From Streptomyces albiflavescens (GTDB lineage Bacteria > Actinomycetota > Actinomycetes > Streptomycetales > Streptomycetaceae): 64,000 bases of DNA. Positions 33,312-39,817 of the stretch are shown piece after piece (positions within the stretch are counted from its first letter, which is position 1; each line of letters begins with the position of its first letter). The translations under genes and the position numbers were made by a program. The stretch covers positions 62,001 to 126,000 of the forward strand of contig NZ_BMMM01000005.1 of assembly GCF_014645835.1 (NCBI RefSeq), read 5' to 3'. The notes below the pieces were generated by a model. The model was not told where the DNA came from. It ran no database searches and saw only the letters and a list, made by a program, of their open reading frames with translations.

Positions 33312-34316
33312 TCAGCGCACCGGGGTCGCGATGCGCAGATGGGCCCCACCGGTCGGCGGCGTGGCCTCGTCACTGTGCCGGGTGATGTCCGCCCACCATG
33401 AGCCGCCCTCCTCCATGTGTCGCAGCAGGATGCCCTCGCGGATGGCCCAGGGGCAGATGGACACCGTCTTCAGGCCCGCCAGTTTCATCGCCGTGTGCCC
33501 GACCACCGCACCGGCCAGGCTCTGGGCGGCCCGCGGTGCCGAGATGCCCGGCAGCAGCGCACGCTCCGCGGCCGTGAGCCGCGCGAGGCAATCGACTGAG
33601 CCGCGTAGGTCCGCCCGGTGTAACTCCCTTTCCACGAACGGGCCGTGGCGCCCGGGCGGCGCACCGCACAGCCGGGCCAGCTGCTGGAAGGTCCGTGACG
33701 TCGCCACGGCGGTGCGCGGCCCCTCCCAGCGGATCCGAGCGGCCACATCCCGCAGTTGATGGCGTACGTGACGGCGCAGCGCCTTGACGCTCTCCTCGGG
33801 CGGCGGGTCCTGCCCTTCGAAGAACTCGCGGGTCAGTCGCCCCGCGCCGAGCGGCAGCGACGCCACGAAGTCCGGCAGCCTGCCTCGGCCGAACGCCACC
33901 TCCAGTGAGCCGCCGCCGATGTCGAGGAGCGCGAGCGGCCCGGAGCGCCAGCCCATCCAGCGGCGCGCCCCGAGGAACGTGAGCTCGGCCTCCACCTCGC
34001 CCGGCAGGGTGCACAGCCGCACTCCGGCCCGCGCGCACACGGCACGCAGCACCTCCTGACGGTTCGGGGCGTTGCGCACCACGGTCGTCGCGAAGGCCAA
34101 CGGGCCCGCCGCGCCCCATCGTTGGGCCATACTCCCCGCCGCACGCACCGCCTCGACCAGTTGACCCACCGCCTCGTCGGGGATCGGGCCGCCGTGCGCC
34201 ATCCGCTCGGACAGCCGCAGCCGCCACTTGGCGGTGTGCACCGGCAGCGGCACTCCGCCCTCGGCATCCGCCACCACCAGCCGCACCGTGTTCGACCCCA
34301 CATCCACCACACTCAT
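33312..34316 (-). CDS. ppx: Ppx/GppA-type exopolyphosphatase
   Basis: The 334-residue ASKHA-fold protein has VVDVGSNTVRLVVADAEGG (phosphate 1), FATTVVRNAPNRQEVL, ALLDIGGGSLEVAFGRG (phosphate 2) and SLPLGAGRLTREFF. It lacks the C-terminal HD domain, as in actinobacterial Ppx1/2 proteins, which degrade polyphosphate or pppGpp. ATG 34316 is the simplest start; an in-frame ATG is six bases upstream. The upstream 80 bases contain a tandem 40-bp duplication. Confidence 0.9.
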   Translation of the reverse strand: MSVVDVGSNTVRLVVADAEGGVPLPVHTAKWRLRLSERMAHGGPIPDEAVGQLVEAVRAAGSMAQRWGAAGPLAFATTVVRNAPNRQEVLRAVCARAGVRLCTLPGEVEAELTFLGARRWMGWRSGPLALLDIGGGSLEVAFGRGRLPDFVASLPLGAGRLTREFFEGQDPPPEESVKALRRHVRHQLRDVAARIRWEGPRTAVATSRTFQQLARLCGAPPGRHGPFVERELHRADLRGSVDCLARLTAAERALLPGISAPRAAQSLAGAVVGHTAMKLAGLKTVSICPWAIREGILLRHMEEGGSWWADITRHSDEATPPTGGAHLRIATPVR

Positions 34317-34333
34317 CCGCATGCCGCTGCATG

Positions 34334-34413
34334 TACCCAGGTGCTCCGGCGGCACGCCCTGTGTGCGCCTTCGTACCCCGGTGCTCCGTCGGCACGCCCT
34401 GTGTGCACCTTCG
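34334..34413. repeat. Tandem 40-bp duplication upstream of ppx
   Basis: Two adjacent copies containing GTGCTCCG(G/T)CGGCACGCCC and TGTGTGC(G/A)CCTTCG, starting at 34341 and 34381, differ at a few bases. They lie in the ppx leader. Confidence 0.75.
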
Positions 34414-34578
34414 CGCGCCGTCGAGGTCGTCCGGGCCGGATCGGGGACGATCCCATGTGCGGCATGGAACGCGCGGGTCGGCGCGGGGACGGGCGCCCCG
34501 CCGGACACCGGACTGCCCCGCCGTGCCGTGGATCGTCCTGGCCGCGATCCCGGTGCCGTCCCTCGCGCTGCCGCCGAG

Positions 34579-35076
34579 TCAACCGGCGTCGCGCCAGGGG
34601 CGGAGCCTGGGCCACCAGCCGGGTACCGCTCGTCGATAACGCTCGTACTCCGCGCCGAATCTGCCGATCAGTTCCGGTTCCTCGTACCACCGCGCGAACG
34701 CCGCCATCACCAGCCCGGCGATCGCGCCGTACACCATGAGCACCGGCCGGGCGAGCAGCAGGGCCTGCCCGGCGATCAGCGCGACGACGGCCACGTACAT
34801 CGGATTGCGGACATGGCGGTAGAGCCCGCCCACGACCAGGTGTTCCGTGGGCGCGACCGGCGCCGGAGTGCCGAGGCCCTCGGCGACGAACCGGGCGAAG
34901 GCGAACAACAGGACCACCGCGCCCGCGACCAGGGGAACCAGGCCCAGCACGCGCACGGGCAGCCACCAGTCACCGGACCGCCAGCCCGTCAGCCACCAGG
35001 GGAGAAGGACCGCCACGGTGCCGGGAGCCAGTGCCAGGAAGAGAGAGCTGCCGGCCGCCGCCGCAGATCTGCGCAT
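34579..35076 (-). CDS. Isoprenylcysteine carboxyl methyltransferase-like membrane protein
   Basis: The ~165-residue protein has four to five membrane helices and the ICMT/PEMT C-terminal signature: GGLYRHVRNPMYVAVVALIA (SAM binding RxPxY), then EEPELIGRFGAEYERYRRAV. ATG 35076 is chosen; ATG 35139 would add 21 residues. It is followed on the same strand by ppx after 262 bases. Bacterial members methylate lipid-like or isoprenoid substrates; the target is unknown. Confidence 0.8.
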   Translation of the reverse strand: MRRSAAAAGSSLFLALAPGTVAVLLPWWLTGWRSGDWWLPVRVLGLVPLVAGAVVLLFAFARFVAEGLGTPAPVAPTEHLVVGGLYRHVRNPMYVAVVALIAGQALLLARPVLMVYGAIAGLVMAAFARWYEEPELIGRFGAEYERYRRAVPGWWPRLRPWRDAG

Positions 35077-35210
35077 ACGGCCACCATGGCGGCTGCGCGG
35101 CACGGTGTAAACGGGCGCCGTCGGCGGCCGGCCGGTCACTTCCGTGTGCCGCCGACGGGCAGCCGGTCACCGGCGGCGGGCTGCCCGTGACCCGCGTGTG
35201 CCGTTGGTCG

Positions 35211-35287
35211 GCCGGCCTTCGCCGGCCTTCGCCGGCCTTCGCCGGCCTTCGCCGGCCTTCGCCGGCCTTCGCCGGCCTTCGCCGGCC
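35211..35287. repeat. 10-bp tandem repeat, seven perfect copies
   Basis: GCCGGCCTTC repeats seven times from 35211 to 35280 and ends in a partial copy. It lies between the divergent methyltransferase and PAP2/DAGK genes. Confidence 0.97.
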
Positions 35288-35387
35288 GGAGCGGACAGGC
35301 CGGGGACATGCGCCGCACGGAGCAGAGGCGTCACCGGTCCGAGTCGCCCGGGATGCCGACGAGGGAGCGGCACCGTAGCGATGGAGC

Positions 35388-37076
35388 ATGCGCGTACTCG
35401 GCGAGCTGGACCAGCGGCTGTTCACACGGGTGGCCGGGGCGCGGGTGCCCGGAGCCGATCCGGCGCTGCGGTGGCTCAGCCATTCCGCCGACCACGGGCG
35501 CCTGTGGCTGGGAGCCGCGGCCGGGCTCGCGGCGATCGGCGGACTCAGGGCCAGACGGGCGGCCCTGCGCGGTGCGGGCTCGCTCGCGCTGGCCTCGCTG
35601 ACCGTCAACACGGTCGTGAAGTGGAGCGCCCGGCGCCCCCGCCCGCTGTTGGAGCACGTGCCGCAGATCCGGCACCTCAGGCATCAGCCGCAGACCACGT
35701 CCTTCCCCTCCGGGCACTCCGCGTCCGCCGCGGCCTTCGCGACCGGGGTGGCCCTGGAGTCCACCCGCTACGGCGCCATGGTCGCGCCGCTCGCCGCCGC
35801 CGTCGCCTTCTCCCGCGTCTACGTCGGCGTGCACTACCCGGGAGACGTGCTGGCCGGGGTGGTGATCGGCGTCGGAGCCGCCGCGCTCACCTGCCGCTGG
35901 TGGCCACCGCGCGCGACCGCCCCGGAACGGGAGCGGCCCGCGGCCCACGCGCCCGCGCTGCCCCGCGGCGAGGGACTGATCGTCTTCGTCAACAGCCGGT
36001 CCGGCACCGGCGTGCCCGCCGCGCCGCTGCCGCCCGCCGAGCGGCTGCGCGCACTGCTGCCCGGGGCCGAGCTGATCGAGCGCGGTCCCGAAGACGACTT
36101 CGCCGCGCTGCTCGCCGAGGCCGTCGACCGGGCCTCGCGGGCGGCCGGCGTGCTGGGCGTGTGCGGAGGCGACGGCAGCGTCAACGCCGCGGCCCGTGCG
36201 GCGGCCGAACGGGGGCTCGCACTCGCGGTGTTCCCCGGCGGCACGCTCAATCACTTCGCGCAGGACGTGGGTGTACCCGACTTCGAGGACACCGCGGTCG
36301 CGGTCGCCCGGGGCGAGGCGGTGGCCGTGGACTTCGGCGTGGCGAGGTCGGGGGCCGGCCAGGACGTGCGGTTCCTCAACACCTTCAGCATCGGCCTGTA
36401 CCCCGAACTCGTCCGGCTCCGTGAGCACTTGGAGGAGCGGTGGGGCAAGTGGCCCGCCGCGGCCGTCGCCCTCATCCGGGTGCTGCGCACCGCGACGCCC
36501 ATCGAGCTGAACGTCAATGGCCACCCGCGCCGCCTGTGGCTGTTCTTCGCGGGCAACGGTCGCTACGTGCCCGAGGGCTTCGCCCCTGCGTTCCGGCCGC
36601 GCCTGGACGACGGACTGCTGGACGTGCGGCTGGTCGACGGCGATCGCCGGCTCGCGCGCACCCGCGTCGTCGCCTCCGCGCTCGTCGGGGGGCTCCGCCG
36701 CTCCCGGGTGTACAGCGCCGAACACGTCCCGTGGGTGCAGTTGGAGGGTCTCGCCGGCTCGGACAGTCTGGCGTACGACGGTGAAGTCGCCCCCAGTCCA
36801 TCGGGGTTGAGGCTGCAGAAGGCGCACCGGGCCATCGTCGTGTACCGGCCCGCGCAGCCCCAGAACGAACTGGCTCAGCAGGCCCGTCTGGCTGCCGAGA
36901 CGGCCCGTTACCGGAGACGGACGAGACGGTCCGCCACCGGGGACGCCGGGGACGCCGGGGACGCCGGGGACGCCGGGGACGCCGGGGACGCCGGGGACGC
37001 CGGGGACGCCGGGGACGCCGGGGACGCCGGAGACGCCGGAGACGCCGGAGACGCCGGAGACGCGGGACGCGGATGA
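35388..37076 (+). CDS. PAP2 phosphatase fused to diacylglycerol/sphingosine-type lipid kinase
   Basis: The 562-residue fusion has an N-terminal membrane PAP2 domain (about 1-190) with KWSARRPRPLLEHV, TTSFPSGHSASAAAF and SRVYVGVHYPGD, the three phosphatase motifs. The C-terminal DAGK domain (about 200-510) has GVCGGDGSVNAAARAA and VFPGGTLNHFAQDVG for ATP and lipid binding. Both halves act on membrane lipid phosphates, so a phosphatidate/diacylglycerol exchange is plausible. The C-terminus ends in about 14 Gly-Asp-Ala units encoded by a 9-bp microsatellite. A strong hairpin terminator follows. Confidence 0.93.
   Translation: MRVLGELDQRLFTRVAGARVPGADPALRWLSHSADHGRLWLGAAAGLAAIGGLRARRAALRGAGSLALASLTVNTVVKWSARRPRPLLEHVPQIRHLRHQPQTTSFPSGHSASAAAFATGVALESTRYGAMVAPLAAAVAFSRVYVGVHYPGDVLAGVVIGVGAAALTCRWWPPRATAPERERPAAHAPALPRGEGLIVFVNSRSGTGVPAAPLPPAERLRALLPGAELIERGPEDDFAALLAEAVDRASRAAGVLGVCGGDGSVNAAARAAAERGLALAVFPGGTLNHFAQDVGVPDFEDTAVAVARGEAVAVDFGVARSGAGQDVRFLNTFSIGLYPELVRLREHLEERWGKWPAAAVALIRVLRTATPIELNVNGHPRRLWLFFAGNGRYVPEGFAPAFRPRLDDGLLDVRLVDGDRRLARTRVVASALVGGLRRSRVYSAEHVPWVQLEGLAGSDSLAYDGEVAPSPSGLRLQKAHRAIVVYRPAQPQNELAQQARLAAETARYRRRTRRSATGDAGDAGDAGDAGDAGDAGDAGDAGDAGDAGDAGDAGDAGDAGRG
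36939..37064 (+). repeat. 9-bp microsatellite (GGGGACGCC) encoding (Gly-Asp-Ala)n
   Basis: About 14 tandem units, the last few carrying GGAGACGCC. The unit is a multiple of three, so changes in copy number alter tail length but keep frame. Confidence 0.95.
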
Positions 37077-37108
37077 GGGGCCGCCGTCTCCCTGCAGACG
37101 GCGGCCCC
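37077..37108. terminator. Strong hairpin terminator
   Basis: GGGGCCGCCGTCT and AGACGGCGGCCCC form a perfect 13-bp stem with a six-base loop, directly after the PAP2/DAGK stop and 32 bases before the convergent MFS stop. It can serve both genes. Confidence 0.8.
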
Positions 37109-37140
37109 TCGGCCTGGCGGGTGATCGGATCAGTGACCGA

Positions 37141-38652
37141 TCACATGTGGACGACCGGTGCGGCGTCTGCACCGTCCTCGGCCCGCTCCAGCTTCCCGCG
37201 GCGGTAGAGCAGGAAGGCGATCAGCGCGCCCGCGACGAAGAAGCCGGACGACCACCAGAAGGCGGTGGTGTAGCTCTCGATCGTCGACTGGGCCCGGACC
37301 AGCTTGTCGGTCGCGTCCTTGCCGGACAGATAGCTGGTCGCGGCGCTCGCGGCGAGCGTGTTCAGCAGCGCCGTTCCGATCGAACCGCCCACCTGCTGCA
37401 TGGTGTTGACGGTCGCCGAGGCGACACCGGCGTCGGCGGAGGCGACCCCGCTGGTGGCCAGCGACATGGCCGGCGGCATCACCACGCCGAGGCCCGCGCC
37501 GACCAGAAGCAGCTGCGGCAGCACGGCGGTCGAGAAGGACGAGCCGAGACCGATGCCGGTCAGCCATGCCATGCCGACCGCGGCGATCGCGAAGCCCGCG
37601 GGGATGACGGCCTTGGGCCCGATCCGCGGCACCAGGATCGTGGTGGAGACCTGCGCCATGACCATCAGGGCCGCCATCATCGGCAGGAACGCCACACCCG
37701 TCTTGGTGGGGCTGAAGCCGAGGTTCAGCTGCAGGTAGTAGGTGAGGAAGAGGAAGACGCCGAACATGCCCGCGCCGGTGATCAGAACCGTGATGAACGA
37801 CGCGGCACGGTTGCGGTCGAGCAGCACGCGCATCGGCAGCAGCGGGTGCTCGGCCCGGGTCTGCCACCAGGCGAACGCGGTCAGCAGGATCCCGCCCGCG
37901 GCCAGGAAGCCCCAGGTGGCGGGCGAACTCCAGTCGTGCGTCTCGGCGTTGGAGAAGCCGTAGACCAGGGAGAAGAGACCGGAGGAGACCAGCAGTGTGC
38001 CCGGCAGGTCGAGCTTGGAGTTCGCCGCGTCACGGTGGTTGGTCAGCAGCATCCAGCCGCCGGCGAAGGCGACGATCGCGAAGACGATGTTGACGAACAG
38101 CGTCCAGCGCCAGTCGAGCGCGTCGGTCAGTACCCCGCCGAGGAGCAGACCCACCGCGCCACCGGCGCCGGCGATCGCGCCGTAGACGCTGAAAGCCTTG
38201 GCGCGTTCCTTGGCGTCGGTGAAGGTCGTGTTCAGCAGCGAGAGCGCGGCGGGCGCGAGGAGGGCGCCGAAGACGCCCTGGAGGGCGCGGGCGGTGACCA
38301 GCATTCCGAAGCCGGTGGACGCCCCGCCGAGCACGGAGGCCGCGGCGAACCCGGCGACACCGATCAGGAAGGCGGGCTTGCGCCCGAAGAGGTCCGCGAT
38401 GCGCCCGCCGAGCAGCAGGAGCGAGGCGAACGCCAGGGAGTACGCGGTGACGATCCACTGCCGGTTGCCGTCGGAGAAGCCCAGGTCCGCCTGAGCGGAC
38501 GGCAGAGCGATGTTCACGATGGTGGCGTCGAGGACCACCATCAGCTGGGCGATGCCGATGATCGTGAGGATCAACCAGCGCCGCTTGGACGCCTCTGCGG
38601 GCGTTGTCTCGACCGCACCCGCTCGGGTGCCGTCGGTCAGGGTCTGAGACAT
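37141..38652 (-). CDS. DHA2-family MFS multidrug efflux transporter
   Basis: The 503-residue protein has 14 hydrophobic segments. Motifs: LDATIVNIALPSAQADLGFS (motif D1 of DHA2), LLLGGRIADLFGRKPAFLIG (motif A) and GAIAGAGGAVGLLLGGVLTD (motif C, antiporter). These match EmrB/QacA-type drug/proton antiporters. ATG 38652 follows GGAG. Two GAAAC/GTTTC inverted repeats lie just upstream and could bind a TetR repressor encoded elsewhere. The neighbouring ArsR is divergent but has different operator repeats. Confidence 0.93.
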   Translation of the reverse strand: MSQTLTDGTRAGAVETTPAEASKRRWLILTIIGIAQLMVVLDATIVNIALPSAQADLGFSDGNRQWIVTAYSLAFASLLLLGGRIADLFGRKPAFLIGVAGFAAASVLGGASTGFGMLVTARALQGVFGALLAPAALSLLNTTFTDAKERAKAFSVYGAIAGAGGAVGLLLGGVLTDALDWRWTLFVNIVFAIVAFAGGWMLLTNHRDAANSKLDLPGTLLVSSGLFSLVYGFSNAETHDWSSPATWGFLAAGGILLTAFAWWQTRAEHPLLPMRVLLDRNRAASFITVLITGAGMFGVFLFLTYYLQLNLGFSPTKTGVAFLPMMAALMVMAQVSTTILVPRIGPKAVIPAGFAIAAVGMAWLTGIGLGSSFSTAVLPQLLLVGAGLGVVMPPAMSLATSGVASADAGVASATVNTMQQVGGSIGTALLNTLAASAATSYLSGKDATDKLVRAQSTIESYTTAFWWSSGFFVAGALIAFLLYRRGKLERAEDGADAAPVVHM

Positions 38653-38698
38653 GGGAGAACCACTCCAGGGAAGTCGCTCAGGGATGGCAAGTACGTAA

Positions 38699-38759
38699 AC
38701 GAAACTGTTTCGTACACGTCGAGACTAGCCCGCTTTTATCGAAACGCCAAAGTTTCGAT
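38699..38759. promoter_or_regulatory. Two GAAAC/GTTTC operators upstream of the MFS gene
   Basis: ACGAAAC-T-GTTTCGT (38699-38713) and ATCGAAAC-GCCAAA-GTTTCGAT (38738-38759) share half sites. They fit a TetR-like repressor of the efflux gene. Confidence 0.6.
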
Positions 38760-38779
38760 GGCCGGTGTGTTCGGGGCCA

Positions 38780-38816
38780 TATATGCCTTGACCGGCATAT
38801 AACTTCGGAGGCATAT
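38780..38816. promoter_or_regulatory. GGCATATA operator upstream of arsR
   Basis: TATATGCC (38780-38787) and GGCATATA (38794-38801) flank TTGACC, and a third GGCATAT is at 38810-38816. The ATG of arsR is at 38824. The repeats cover the promoter, as in ArsR autoregulation. Confidence 0.65.
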
Positions 38817-38823
38817 TGGGCTC

Positions 38824-39270
38824 ATGTTCGACGACGCCCTCTGGGCCGCACTCGCCGACCCTCACCGGCGGGCCATCGTCGCGCTGCTCCTGGAGCGGCC
38901 GCGCGCCGTCGGTGAGATCGTCGAGGCGTGCGGTCTGAGTCAGCCGAGCACCTCGAAGCATCTGCGGGTGCTGCGGGACGCGGGACTGGTGCGGGTACGG
39001 CAGGACGCGCAGCGCCGTGTCTACGCGCTCGACCTCGCGCCGATCGCCGCACTGGACGCCTGGCTGGCCCCGTACCGGAAGCTGTGGAACGAGAGCCTCG
39101 ACGCCCTCGGCCGTCGCCTGGACGAGGCGGTGGGGGAGCCGTCGGACGACCGCGAGGGACTCTTCCCGAAGACGGAAGAACTCTTCCCGCACACCGAAGC
39201 GCCCTTGCCGCAAGCGCCCTTGCCGCAAGCGCCCTTCCCGAACGACGCAGCCCCCTTCCCGAAGGACTGA
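38824..39270 (+). CDS. ArsR family winged-helix repressor
   Basis: The 148-residue regulator has MFDDALWAALADPHRRAIVA, HTH VGEIVEACGLSQPSTSKHLR and LRDAGLVRVRQDAQRRVYAL, the AHSA1-linked ArsR subgroup. No metal-binding Cys is present. Its C-terminal 30 residues are a Pro-rich tail with repeated PLPQA units and FPK/FPN, unlike typical ArsR ends and perhaps disordered. The partner AHSA1 gene starts six bases later. Confidence 0.9.
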   Translation: MFDDALWAALADPHRRAIVALLLERPRAVGEIVEACGLSQPSTSKHLRVLRDAGLVRVRQDAQRRVYALDLAPIAALDAWLAPYRKLWNESLDALGRRLDEAVGEPSDDREGLFPKTEELFPHTEAPLPQAPLPQAPFPNDAAPFPKD

Positions 39271-39276
39271 GCCACC

Positions 39277-39813
39277 ATGTCCGCCGAACCCACCGCCCTG
39301 ACCGGCACCTACCTCACCCTCGACGACGGCCGCCCCGCCGTCCGCTTCAGCCGGACCTACGACCACCCTGTCGACCGCGTCTGGCAGTTCGTGACCGACC
39401 CGGACGAGCTGGCCGAATGGTTCCCGTCCCGCGCCGAAATCGAGCTGCGGCCCGGCGGCACCATCACGTTCAGCGGCGACCCGAACATGGAGAACTCCAC
39501 CGGGAGGGTCCTCGCGGTCGACGCTCCGCGCCACCTCTCCTTCGAATGGGGCGGCGACGAGCTGCACTTCGACCTCGAAGCCCTCGACGAGAAGCGCACG
39601 CACTTCACGCTCACCAATGTCCTGGTGGCCGAGAACACCGCCGCGCGCAACGGGGCCGGCTGGGAGGTGTGTCTGGCCGCCCTCGACGCCAAGGCACGGG
39701 GCGAGCGGTTCGAAGGCCCGCACGCCGGTGCCGGTGCGCCCTGGAAGGAGATCTACCGCGGCTACATCGAGGCCGGAGTCCCCTCGGGCGCCCCGGTCCC
39801 CGGCCTCGACTGA
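39277..39813 (+). CDS. SRPBCC (AHSA1-like) protein
   Basis: The 178-residue START-domain protein has AVRFSRTYDHPVDRVWQFVT, LAEWFPSRAEIELRPGGTIT and HLSFEWGGDELHFDLEALDE. It is the partner of the upstream ArsR (six-base gap). The stop is followed after four bases by the convergent end of the NHLP ABC gene. Ligand unknown. Confidence 0.9.
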   Translation: MSAEPTALTGTYLTLDDGRPAVRFSRTYDHPVDRVWQFVTDPDELAEWFPSRAEIELRPGGTITFSGDPNMENSTGRVLAVDAPRHLSFEWGGDELHFDLEALDEKRTHFTLTNVLVAENTAARNGAGWEVCLAALDAKARGERFEGPHAGAGAPWKEIYRGYIEAGVPSGAPVPGLD

Positions 39814-39817
39814 CCGC

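Noticed and set aside
35211..37064. CRISPR array
   Set aside because: The 10-bp and 9-bp units are contiguous without unique spacers; they are simple tandem repeats.
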